From contig JAFLCN010000001.1 of assembly GCA_017303555.1 (NCBI GenBank), positions 248,001-312,000 of the forward strand: a stretch of DNA of 64,000 bases. The letters run 5' to 3'. Below are positions 57,463-64,000 of the stretch, piece by piece. The stretch comes from Planctomycetota bacterium. GTDB taxonomy: Bacteria > Planctomycetota > Phycisphaerae > Phycisphaerales > UBA1924. The notes below the pieces were generated by a model. That model worked only from the letters and a program-made list of their open reading frames with translations. It was not told where the DNA came from and ran no database searches. Within the stretch, counting starts at the first letter, position 1. Each line of letters opens with the position of its first letter. The position numbers and the translations under genes are program-made.

Positions 57463-58203
57463 TCAACGACGACGGCGGCCACCGGCGATCAGGCCCATGC
57501 CCAGGAGCGCGAGCGAGGCCGGAGCGGGGACATCGTTCTCGATCATGTAGTCATCGAAAGCGGTGACGAACGCCGCGCCGCCCGTGCCGGTGGTGCGGGT
57601 GCCGCGGATGTCGGCATCGGCAAAGTCGAAGGCGGAGAAAACGCCATTGATGCCCAGGTCGATGTTGTCGACAAAGAAACGGACGGTCTGCGAAGCGAAG
57701 TTGGCTTCGACCGTGAGCTTGTGATAGATGTTGGGGTTGATGGTGCCGACGGGCGAGTTGAATGCGTTGTTTGCGCCATCGACCACGCCGACCGAGCCGT
57801 CGCTCGCGATGTAGACAAGGCCGATGCGTGCGATGAAGGAATCGTACAGATCAAGGCCGGCGGTGTAGGTACGCGTGCCCGCATCGCCACCCATGCCGAC
57901 CCAGACCGAAGCGCGGATGATCGGGGCAATGGCGAGTTGGGCCGGCCCGATGGCGCTGGTGTTTTCCCAGGCCCACTTGCCGCTCGCGCCGATCTGCGCG
58001 CCGGTCATGGAAGCAAACTGGCTGCCCGTGTGCGCGCGGGCGGGGTTGTTGACCACGCTGCCCGCATCGGCAAGCCAGCCCGACTGGCCGTTGAGCGCGC
58101 CGGCGACGAACGCGGGCTGCTCAAAGCTGGTGCTGTACACGACGGTCGCGGATGCGCCGGAGGCGATCGCCAATGCGGCGGCGCCCGAAATCAACTTCAA
58201 CAT
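57463..58203 (-). CDS. PEP-CTERM protein 1 of the leader-motif group
   Basis: 246 residues from ATG 58203. Signal peptide LKLISGAAALAIASGASA; mature start TVVYSTSFEQPAFVAGALNG. The domain (GWLADAGSVVNNPARAHTGS, IAPIIRASVWVGMGGDAG, VRFFVDNIDLGING) is the same as in PEP-CTERM protein 2 and resembles a concanavalin-like jelly roll. The sorting tail is VPAPASLALLGMGLIAGGRR with further Arg. GAGGGAGAGAG directly precedes the ATG. Located in a group of three with a shared leader motif (58303-58352). Function unknown. Confidence 0.85.
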   Translation of the reverse strand: MLKLISGAAALAIASGASATVVYSTSFEQPAFVAGALNGQSGWLADAGSVVNNPARAHTGSQFASMTGAQIGASGKWAWENTSAIGPAQLAIAPIIRASVWVGMGGDAGTRTYTAGLDLYDSFIARIGLVYIASDGSVGVVDGANNAFNSPVGTINPNIYHKLTVEANFASQTVRFFVDNIDLGINGVFSAFDFADADIRGTRTTGTGGAAFVTAFDDYMIENDVPAPASLALLGMGLIAGGRRRR

Positions 58204-58302
58204 CTCTCTCCCTCAGACAAAAATGATCGCGTGCGGGCACTCACACTGAGTCACCCCAAAACCACTCTGAATGGAAGAAAAAGCGGGGCGTTGTACGAAT
58301 CG

Positions 58303-58375
58303 CGCCGGGGCGGAAAACCCGTCGCGTTCAACTGCCTCGTCTTGTCTCTCTCTTCGCACTCCCGAAGAGAATATA
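58303..58375 (-). promoter_or_regulatory. Promoter and leader motif A, PEP-CTERM protein 1
   Basis: On the minus strand TATATT (58370-58375) is a -10-like box; 18 bases downstream come GAGAGAGACA (58343-58352) and, after a gap, GTTTTCCGC (58310-58318). The same series occurs before the genes at 58533 and 59670. Also shares TCAAGGGxG-type sequence (58377-58392) with leader B. Confidence 0.7.
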
Positions 58376-58458
58376 GGGCAAACACCCTTGAACGACGAAG
58401 CGAAATCCGAAGCGTTTTTGCCTGTTTTTCAGGCGATTTTGCGTGAGTGCGTGCACAG

Positions 58459-58487
58459 AAAAAAAGCCCCGATCTTTCGACCGGGGC
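58459..58487 (-). terminator. Intrinsic terminator of the PEP-CTERM gene at 58533-59285
   Basis: A nine-base stem (58466-58474 with 58479-58487), including one G-U pair on the minus strand, then a T-run from seven plus-strand A residues at 58459-58465. Very clear. Confidence 0.92.
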
Positions 58488-58532
58488 CTTTCGGATTCGT
58501 ATGGAATCTCAATCAGGACTCTGACTTCAGAC

Positions 58533-59285
58533 TTAGGCGCGACGACGACGGCCGGCGATCAGACCACCGAGGCCGAGGAGCGCGAAAGCGCCCGGGGCCG
58601 GGATGTCCTGCTCGACGATGTAGTCATCGTAACGGACGGTCGAGCCGCCAGCAGTGCCGGCGCCACGCGTCGAGAAGAAGTCGGCATCGCCGAAGTCAGC
58701 GGCAACGAACGCGCCGCCGCCCGGGGGAAGGATCAGGGCAACGCCGTTGACCTTGAACGCAGCCATCTGCGTCATGTAGTTCAGTTCGATCTCGATCTTG
58801 TTGTACGCAGCGGGGTTCGCGATCGAACCGGCCGGGAGCGAGAACGACTGCGCGAGGCCGTCGGTCACGGTCACCGAGCCGTCGCTCTGAATGTACAGAG
58901 CAGCGAGAACCGACGAGGCGTCGAAGTTGTACATCTGGAGGCCGCCGCGACGGAGGGCCGTCGAGGTGCCGGCGTTGTGCGACATCCACACCGAGGCGCG
59001 GATGATCGGGGCCGCCGCGATCGAGGTCGAATCCTGAGCGATCGTGCCCTGCCACTGCCACTGGCCGCTGGTCGTCAGCGTGCTGGACTGGGCATAGCGG
59101 GTGCCGGTGCGGGCGTTCGCGGCAACGGTGCCGACCGAGCCGCCGCCCTGCGTCTGCCAACCATCAACGCCGTTGAGCGTCGCGTTGAACGTCGGGGCTT
59201 CGAACGAGGTCTGGTACAGGATGGCGGCGTTCGCCACGCCAGCGCTCATCGCAACCACAGCAGCAGCCGAAATCAGATTCTTCAT
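58533..59285 (-). CDS. PEP-CTERM protein 2 of the leader-motif group
   Basis: 250 residues from ATG 59285 with a GGGAGAGAGAGAA site. Signal peptide LISAAAVVAMSAGVANA; mature start AILYQTSFEAPTFNATLNGV parallels TVVYSTSFEQP of protein 1. Domain blocks GWQTQGGGSVGTVAANARTG, APIIRASVWMSHNAGTS and VRYDDYIVEQD match protein 1. Sorting tail IPAPGAFALLGLGGLIAGRR with further Arg and Ala. The two are paralogues of one another. Function unknown; exported and anchored is the likely fate. Confidence 0.85.
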   Translation of the reverse strand: MKNLISAAAVVAMSAGVANAAILYQTSFEAPTFNATLNGVDGWQTQGGGSVGTVAANARTGTRYAQSSTLTTSGQWQWQGTIAQDSTSIAAAPIIRASVWMSHNAGTSTALRRGGLQMYNFDASSVLAALYIQSDGSVTVTDGLAQSFSLPAGSIANPAAYNKIEIELNYMTQMAAFKVNGVALILPPGGGAFVAADFGDADFFSTRGAGTAGGSTVRYDDYIVEQDIPAPGAFALLGLGGLIAGRRRRA

Positions 59286-59414
59286 TTCTCTCTCTCCCTT
59301 AAACAAAACTTGTCCACCCCACCGAACTCACATCGAGCCAGTGTCGGGCTTGGACAGGCGAAGAGAGAGGGGACCGGGCTCTCGACAGCTCGGGATAAAC
59401 CGAGAAGGGCCGGC

Positions 59415-59484
59415 CGCGGCGGAAAACGCGGCAAACCAGAACACCAGCATGTCTCTCTCCCACCGAATCCGAGACACCAGAATA
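59415..59484 (-). promoter_or_regulatory. Promoter and leader motif B, PEP-CTERM protein 2
   Basis: On the minus strand TATTCT (59479-59484) is the -10-like box; GAGAGAGACA (59450-59459) follows 20 bases later, and GTTTTCCGC (59419-59427) after another gap. An ATG starting inside the motif (59450) opens a 40-residue frame, MLVFWFAAFSAAAG and on, which ends at 59328, before the real start. Upstream GGCAAAxxGCCCTTGA (59502-59517) is shared with leader A. Confidence 0.7.
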
Positions 59485-59617
59485 CACCACCACACCACTT
59501 CGGCAAAGCGCCCTTGACCGTGATTTTGCTGTTTTTTGGTAAAATCTTGCGAACTCGTTTGCCGAGCCTTATTTTCGGGTCCTGTTTGATATTCCCGTTT
59601 TGTTTGGTCCGAGAAAA

Positions 59618-59643
59618 AGAACACCCCGCCACGGGGCGGGGTG
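59618..59643 (-). terminator. Intrinsic terminator of the PEP-CTERM gene at 59670-60422
   Basis: CACCCCGCC (59622-59630) pairs with GGCGGGGTG (59635-59643), a four-base loop, then TTCTTTTTC on the minus strand. Confidence 0.92.
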
Positions 59644-59669
59644 CGAAAAACTCGAGCTGACTCAAACAC

Positions 59670-60422
59670 TTACGCGCGACGACGGCGGGACGCGATCAGG
59701 CCGCCGACGGCGAGCAGCGAGGCCGTGCCCGGGGTCGGGATGTAGGTGATATCGAAGATCAGATCGACTTCGCTGATGACGCCGGAGAAACCGACGACGC
59801 CGTTCCAAACCACCAGCGAACCGAAGTTCGTCAGCGAGCCTTGATTCGTGAGCGCAGCGCTGGTCGCAATCGGAGCAGCGAACGCGTTGCTGGGGCTCCA
59901 GAGCGCGGAGAAAATCGAAACGCTGGTGGCAGCGCCGGGCAGGTTGTTCCACGCCAGGCCGTTGCCGCCGAGAGCGGTGCTGCCGACATCGAAGCGGCCC
60001 TGCGTCACCGGGTTGCCACCGACGGTGATGCCGTTGACCCAGAGATTCGTGGTGTTGTTGGTGAAGCACGCAACGACGATGCGGCGAACGCCGGGGGCGA
60101 TATCGCCGAGATCCATCGACTGGATATTCACCGTGGCGCTGTTGCCGACGAGCGTGCCGTGCAGGTTGTTGTTGCCGAAGGTGAACGAGGTCGTGCGGCC
60201 GGCGGCGGTCATAAAGCCCGCGGCCGGCGCAACGGTCGTCTGGCCGAGCAGCGCTGCCGAGTACGTATCGCCCGGCGTGACGTAGCGATCGGACGGCATG
60301 CCACCGATGCGGGTCAGGCCGGCAGCGTTCGTCAACAGTCCATCACCCAGGTTCGCGATCGACGCGTTCGCAGCGCCAGCAATCGACGCGAGCGCGATGG
60401 CGCTCAAAGCAAAAATCTTCAT
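59670..60422 (-). CDS. PEP-CTERM protein 3 of the leader-motif group
   Basis: 250 residues from ATG 60422. Signal peptide IFALSAIALASIAGAANA; mature start SIANLGDGLLTNAAGLTRIG. All-beta domain with TTSFTFGNNNLHGTLVGNSA, IVVACFTNNTTNLWVNGITV and SVSIFSALWSPSNAFA; it is not the same fold as proteins 1 and 2 by sequence. Tail IPTPGTASLLAVGGLIASRR then Arg and Ala: a Pro-Thr-Pro variant of the sorting motif. It shares the leader motif with the other two genes, so regulation rather than domain type links them. Confidence 0.82.
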   Translation of the reverse strand: MKIFALSAIALASIAGAANASIANLGDGLLTNAAGLTRIGGMPSDRYVTPGDTYSAALLGQTTVAPAAGFMTAAGRTTSFTFGNNNLHGTLVGNSATVNIQSMDLGDIAPGVRRIVVACFTNNTTNLWVNGITVGGNPVTQGRFDVGSTALGGNGLAWNNLPGAATSVSIFSALWSPSNAFAAPIATSAALTNQGSLTNFGSLVVWNGVVGFSGVISEVDLIFDITYIPTPGTASLLAVGGLIASRRRRA

Positions 60423-60550
60423 CTCTGTCTCTCCCTGCAACCCCGACCCCTCGGAAACGAGAAGCCGGAACCAAATGAATCACCCGGAGGCTCAAGGAGC
60501 CCGCGGCACACATCGGTTCGTGCAGGGAAAATCCGCCTTTGAACGCCTGC

Positions 60551-60618
60551 CGCGGCGGAAAACGCGACAAACAAGGCGGGTTGTCTCTCTCCTCGCAGCG
60601 GCCGACACCACCAATTTA
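60551..60618 (-). promoter_or_regulatory. Promoter and leader motif C, PEP-CTERM protein 3
   Basis: TAAATT (60613-60618, minus) is the -10-like box, with TTGTGC 17 bases upstream as a possible -35. GAGAGAGACA (60582-60591) follows 22 bases later and GTTTTCCGC (60555-60563) after that. A frame LFVAFSAAAG in this leader, possibly begun by TTG, ends in a TGA that overlaps the ATG of the gene (ATGA). Confidence 0.7.
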
Positions 60619-60768
60619 CCGCCCACACGCTTCGAGCACAAGAACCAACAGCCCCATTCCATGACAACGCGTTCATTCCCGGTAGCGCTCCCGACCTTTT
60701 TCGTCCGATAACAACAAAATTGCGACAGTCGATGCCGTGATCGTCATTCGTTCGGTAGACTGCCGACC

Positions 60769-62373
60769 ATGCTTGCTCGAGTCCAGTCGTCGCTGCTGCA
60801 GGGGATCGATGCGCTTCCGTGCGAAATCGAGGTGGATTTCACTGCGCGCCGGAGCGAAGACGAAACGCCGTTCGCCGGGATCGTCGGATTACCGGATGCG
60901 GCGGTGAAGGAATCGCTGGAACGCGTGCGCAGCGCGATGGTGAACAGCGGCTATTTCTTTCCCGACGGTCGCACGATCATCAACCTCGCGCCGGCGGATG
61001 TGCGGAAAGAAGGGCCGGTCTACGACCTGCCGATCGCGATCGGCGCGCTGCTGGTGCAAGGTATCGGCGCGCCCGTGAGAGCCGCCAAGAGCACGAAGCC
61101 CGACAAGGAAGGATCGCGGGGCGCAACGGCGACCGAAGAAGCGCCGGGAATCGACCATCGCAGGTACCTCTTCGCGGGCGAACTGGCGCTCGATGGCCGC
61201 CTGCGTCCCATCAAGGGCGCGATCGCGCTCGCGGCGCTCGCCAAGGCCAAAGGCTACGAAGGCGTGGTCATTCCCTACGACAACGCGGCAGAAGCCGCCG
61301 TGGTCGAGGGCATCGCCGTGCTCGGTGCGCGCTCGCTTGCCGAAGTTGTGGGGCTGATGACCGGGCACCTCGAGGCACGCCCGTTTCCTTCGCCCGATGT
61401 TGCGCAGTTGCTGAAGCAGGCGACCGCCCCGATCGACTTTGGAGAGATCAAGGGGCAGGAGACGGTGAAGCGGGCGATCGTGGTTGCTGCCGCGGGCGGA
61501 CACAACCTGGTCATGCTCGGCCCGGCGGGCACGGGCAAGACGATGATGGCCAAAGCGCTTCCCGGCGTGCTCCCCCCACTCACGCCGGATGAGGCGATTC
61601 AGGTGACGCGGATTTACTCGGCGGCGGGTCAACTGACGCCGGGACAGGGATTGATCTCAACGCGTCCGGTGCGGACGCCCCATCACACCGCGAGCGGCGC
61701 CGCGATCGTGGGCGGCGGGATGATCCCGAGGCCAGGCGAAATCAGCCTTGCGCACCACGGCGTGCTGTTTCTCGATGAATTGCCGGAGTTTCCGCGCGAT
61801 GTGCTGGAGACGCTGCGCCAGCCGATGGAAGACCATGTCGTGACAATCGCGCGTTCGCACAGCGCGGTCAGGTTTCCGGCGAATTTCATGCTGGTTGCCG
61901 CGATGAACCCGACGCCCAGGGGCGATGTTGCGCCCGGCGATGTCGGGCGCATGGAGATGGAGCGGTATCTGGCGAAGTTGAGCGGGCCACTGCTGGATCG
62001 CATTGATATTCACATCGAAGCGCCGGCGGTTCCGTTCCGCGAACTTTCGAGGCGGAACGAGCAGGCGACGGGCACAACGACAGCGCAGATGCGCGAGCAG
62101 GTAGCAAAGGCGCGGGCCAGACAGCACGCAAGACAAGGGGAAATCCCCAACGCCCGCCTCAGCGGCAAGAAGCTCGATGAGATGGTCAACCTCGACGAGA
62201 ACGCGCTGACCATGCTCGGTCAGGCGATGAACGAGATGGGGCTTTCCGCCCGCGCGTTCGACAAGATCCGGCGCATCGCCCGCACCATTGCCGACCTCGC
62301 GGAGTCTGACGTCGTGACGTCGGAGCACATCGGCGAGGCGGTGCAGTACCGGTTGCTGGATCGGAAGGTCTGA
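60769..62373 (+). CDS. YifB/ComM-family magnesium chelatase-like AAA+ ATPase
   Basis: 534 residues. The N-terminal ChlI/LonC-like domain (VGLPDAAVKESLERVRSAM, LFAGELALDGRLRPIKGAIA) is followed by the AAA+ core: GPAGTGKTMMAKALPGVLPP (Walker A), GVLFLDELPEFPRDVLETL (Walker B) and VAAMNPTPRG, then a C-terminal bundle (LDENALTMLGQAMNEMGLSA, FDKIRRIARTIADL). ComM of Vibrio drives branch migration in natural transformation; other members have an unclear role in recombination. Complete. The usual neighbours dprA and comEA are not visible. Confidence 0.92.
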   Translation: MLARVQSSLLQGIDALPCEIEVDFTARRSEDETPFAGIVGLPDAAVKESLERVRSAMVNSGYFFPDGRTIINLAPADVRKEGPVYDLPIAIGALLVQGIGAPVRAAKSTKPDKEGSRGATATEEAPGIDHRRYLFAGELALDGRLRPIKGAIALAALAKAKGYEGVVIPYDNAAEAAVVEGIAVLGARSLAEVVGLMTGHLEARPFPSPDVAQLLKQATAPIDFGEIKGQETVKRAIVVAAAGGHNLVMLGPAGTGKTMMAKALPGVLPPLTPDEAIQVTRIYSAAGQLTPGQGLISTRPVRTPHHTASGAAIVGGGMIPRPGEISLAHHGVLFLDELPEFPRDVLETLRQPMEDHVVTIARSHSAVRFPANFMLVAAMNPTPRGDVAPGDVGRMEMERYLAKLSGPLLDRIDIHIEAPAVPFRELSRRNEQATGTTTAQMREQVAKARARQHARQGEIPNARLSGKKLDEMVNLDENALTMLGQAMNEMGLSARAFDKIRRIARTIADLAESDVVTSEHIGEAVQYRLLDRKV

Positions 62374-62377
62374 AAAA

Positions 62378-62538
62378 GCATTCACCACAGAGACGCAGAG
62401 GCACAGAGAAAGCAGGAGAAGGGTTTCAGAAGGGCATGATTGCGTGAAGCCGCTCGGAACCGTTTGCGGGCAATCATCCCAAACAGCCACTTATTCTCTT
62501 CTGTTTTCTCTGTGCCTCTGTGACTCTGCGGTGAATGC
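62378..62538. repeat. Palindromic repeat, TTCACCACAGAG family, copy 2
   Basis: 161 bases directly after the YifB stop. The left arm (62378-62411) and the right arm (62505-62538) are inverted and agree at 31 of 34 bases. The arms show the CAGAG series of copy 1 (54645-54788). A nested palindrome GGGCATGATTGC with GCAATCATCCC occurs inside. As RNA it would form a long hairpin that could end the yifB transcript or the convergent one. Confidence 0.88.
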
Positions 62539-62541
62539 CTT

Positions 62542-62814
62542 TCACTTCTTTCGAACATGCCGCGAGCCGCCGCCGAAGCTGCCCAGATCAAGCAATGCCG
62601 CGATAACAACCAGCACCACGTACCCGCCCTGCACGCCCCCGTGCAGATTGGCGTACGCCCATGCAAGTGTGGTGTACGGCGCGAAGAAGAAACCCATCAG
62701 CGGCCAGAACCACTGCCCGCTGAACGCTCTTTGGAGGTAATCACCAAAGAGCCACAGGCAGAACAGCGTCACGCGGGGCAGGAACATCGCGAAGAGAACG
62801 AGAATGCAACCCAT
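62542..62814 (-). CDS. Small membrane protein, unknown function
   Basis: 90 residues from ATG 62814 with AAGGAG five bases upstream. Opens MGCILVLFAMFLPRVTLFCL and contains WLFGDYLQRAF, WPLMGFFFAPYTTLAWAY and VVLVVIAALLDLGSF. The pattern PRVxLxxLWLFxDYLxRAF...WPxxGFxFxPxTTLAYAW recurs in small conserved membrane proteins of other bacteria, without known function. It follows pgpA by 17 bases on the same strand. Confidence 0.75.
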   Translation of the reverse strand: MGCILVLFAMFLPRVTLFCLWLFGDYLQRAFSGQWFWPLMGFFFAPYTTLAWAYANLHGGVQGGYVVLVVIAALLDLGSFGGGSRHVRKK

Positions 62815-62831
62815 GCAATCTCCTTCGGAAT

Positions 62832-63335
62832 TCACCGGAACAGGATTCGCGCGAAGAGCTGAACAACGAGCAGAGCCTGAACGCCGGCGATCAGGTCATC
62901 GATCAGAATTCCCATGCCGCCGGGGAGTTTTTGAAGCCCGCGCGCGGGCCAGAGCTTGAGAATGTCGAAGATTCGGAACGCGATGAACGCGCCGCCGAGC
63001 GTGAGCGCGAGCGATTGGAGCGAAACTTCGACGTGCGCGGGAAGAAACAGCAGCGCGATGGCCTGGCCTGCGGTTTCGTCCGCGACGGCCTGGGAAGGGT
63101 CTTTCTTGCCGAACTTGGCTTCCGCTGCTTCACCCTGCACGAGGCATCCGAGCGAGAAGGCCACGCACCATGCGATCAGAGCGGCGTTGTAGATCAAGGG
63201 CGAATGGGCCGGACCGAAACCGAGGTAGATCAGCGCTGCCGCGAGAACAACCGTCGGCATCGAACCCCAGGTCCCGCTTGCGGGGCGCATGTGGCCAAGG
63301 CCGAACGACGTGATCCAGAGCAGTTTGTTGGACAT
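62832..63335 (-). CDS. pgpA: Phosphatidylglycerophosphatase A
   Basis: 167 residues. Membrane enzyme that removes phosphate from phosphatidylglycerophosphate to make phosphatidylglycerol. GHMRPASGTWGSMPTV opens the family; DPSQAVADETAGQAIAL contains the conserved D-x-x-V-x-DE; FRIFDILKLWPARGLQKLPG and GILIDDLIAGVQA end it. The motifs are complete. Its substrate is made by the PgsA-type enzyme encoded upstream on the same strand, so the two genes form a short phospholipid unit with 149 bases between. Confidence 0.92.
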   Translation of the reverse strand: MSNKLLWITSFGLGHMRPASGTWGSMPTVVLAAALIYLGFGPAHSPLIYNAALIAWCVAFSLGCLVQGEAAEAKFGKKDPSQAVADETAGQAIALLFLPAHVEVSLQSLALTLGGAFIAFRIFDILKLWPARGLQKLPGGMGILIDDLIAGVQALLVVQLFARILFR

Positions 63336-63484
63336 GAACCTGTATCGGTCTTGAGTGGAGTGCGTTCAGGACGCTTGGACTGTGTGAAGAGCCGAATGGC
63401 GTGCGATCTCGCATCGCTCGGGCTTGTACGGTACGGACTTGATCGATCGGAAATGCTGGTCGAGATCGCTCCGTTTGGGGCGGC

Positions 63485-64000
63485 TCAGCTCGAATGGGGC
63501 GGGGCGCTGGCCTGTGCCGCGCGGACCGCATACGGGATAATGGAGAGGGCCGTGACGATGACGGCCGTCCAAACCATGGCATCGATGAGTTTGCGGGCGG
63601 GCATTCCGGGCATGGGGCTGGCGAAGGCCAGAATCAGGAAGACCCCGAGGATGCACCCGCACTGAACGAACATCTTGGCCTTGCCGCTGAGCGAGGCTGA
63701 AAAATCGATCCCTCGTGCCTCGAGCACGGCCCGGATCGTGGTGACGAGCAGCTCGCGCGAGAGAACGACCAGCGCCATCCAGGGCATCACTCCGCTGACC
63801 TGGAGCGGCTTGCCGTTGGAGAGCTGGCAGTCAAAGGCGGGTCCGGCCATCATGGCGAACGCCCCGACCACGAGCAATTTGTCGGCGAACGGGTCCATGA
63901 TGCGGCCGAATTTGCTGATGACCCCCCAGCGCCGGGCCAAAAGCCCATCCAAAGCGTCGGTCAGCGCCCCGAGCCCAAAGAGGAGTGCCGCCCAGAGCAT
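63485..64000 (-). CDS. pgsA: CDP-diacylglycerol-glycerol-3-phosphate 3-phosphatidyltransferase (5' end beyond window)
   Basis: At least 171 residues; the N-terminus is cut by the right edge. The CDP-alcohol phosphotransferase motif D-x2-DG-x2-AR-x8-G-x3-D-x3-D is seen as DALDGLLARRWG followed by GRIMDPFADK. Four later helices complete the enzyme (ALVVLSRELLVTTIRAV, CGCILGVFLILAF). PgsA transfers glycerol-3-phosphate to CDP-diacylglycerol, giving phosphatidylglycerophosphate, the PgpA substrate. RELLVTTIR is specific for PgsA within the superfamily. Confidence 0.9.
   Translation of the reverse strand: MLWAALLFGLGALTDALDGLLARRWGVISKFGRIMDPFADKLLVVGAFAMMAGPAFDCQLSNGKPLQVSGVMPWMALVVLSRELLVTTIRAVLEARGIDFSASLSGKAKMFVQCGCILGVFLILAFASPMPGMPARKLIDAMVWTAVIVTALSIIPYAVRAAQASAPPHSS

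Noticed and set aside
58204..58300. Sigma-54 type -24/-12 promoter before PEP-CTERM genes, as known in other phyla
   Set aside because: No GG-N10-GC pair in the right position was found in all three leaders; a -10-like A/T hexamer fits better.
1..64000. CRISPR arrays, rRNA, insertion sequences or prophage genes
   Set aside because: No regularly spaced direct repeats, no rRNA-like stretches and no transposase, integrase or capsid motifs were seen in any frame. The CAGAG arrays at 54.6 and 62.4 kb are palindromic arms, not CRISPR spacers.

Overview
The window looks like a chromosomal segment of a GC-rich planctomycete, most likely class Phycisphaerae. The inference rests on four things. Many secreted proteins end in a four-cysteine dockerin-like tail of the form CPADLNGDG-VDD-DF-AYNELVCP. 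Others end in PAP/PTP-type PEP-CTERM tails (hydrophobic stretch then RRRR). There is a planctomycete-style prepilin protein, and several membrane proteins carry C-terminal zinc ribbons. Housekeeping genes (rsmG, rodA-like, rnc, rpmH, nuoB, pheA, glyA, nusG, pgpA, pgsA) are scattered singly rather than in the operons known from other phyla. No phage, transposase, rRNA or CRISPR array was seen.

Layout. 1-9.6 kb: end of a TolC-type efflux protein, two bactofilins, a secreted unknown protein, an envelope-glycan group (GT87-like transferase; GT2 transferase coupled to a polysaccharide deacetylase), a lipoprotein and acetyl-CoA synthetase. 9.9-22.8 kb: a HAF-repeat/Ig-like dockerin protein, rodA-rsmG, rnc divergent from rpmH (too short for most gene finders), a secreted transglutaminase-like protein, an isolated nuoB, YihY with a coupled small lipoprotein, an RsuA-family protein that has lost its catalytic Asp, and a coiled-coil protein. 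22.9-30.6 kb: two divergent zinc-ribbon membrane proteins, a DUF433/DUF5615 toxin-antitoxin-like pair, pheA, ferredoxin, VWA and DoxX proteins and tRNA-Leu(UAG). 30.6-44.6 kb: a surface-protein island with a subtilase, a four-member family of dockerin-tailed paralogues, a fifth dockerin protein and three PEP-CTERM proteins, interspersed with glyA, nusG and an Fcy1-like deaminase. 45.2-51.3 kb: a processive GT2, a prepilin-like protein and a PstS-like protein with several dockerin-like repeats. 51.5-64 kb: methyltransferases, an MFS transporter, Hsp20, a nucleotidyltransferase pair, threonine aldolase, three PEP-CTERM proteins with a shared leader, YifB/ComM, and PgpA-PgsA for phosphatidylglycerol synthesis.

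How the genes fit together. The dominant theme is the cell surface. Eight proteins carry the dockerin-like C-terminus and six carry PEP-CTERM-like tails, so two sorting or anchoring routes appear to coexist. No cohesin, exosortase or other partner is visible here. The most unusual signals are: a conserved promoter-plus-leader motif shared by the three PEP-CTERM genes at 57.5-60.4 kb; the RsuA homologue with GRLD changed to GTLG; two copies of a roughly 150-bp palindromic repeat (TTCACCGCAGAG family); and the PstS-like binding domain joined to dockerin repeats beside a pilin gene.
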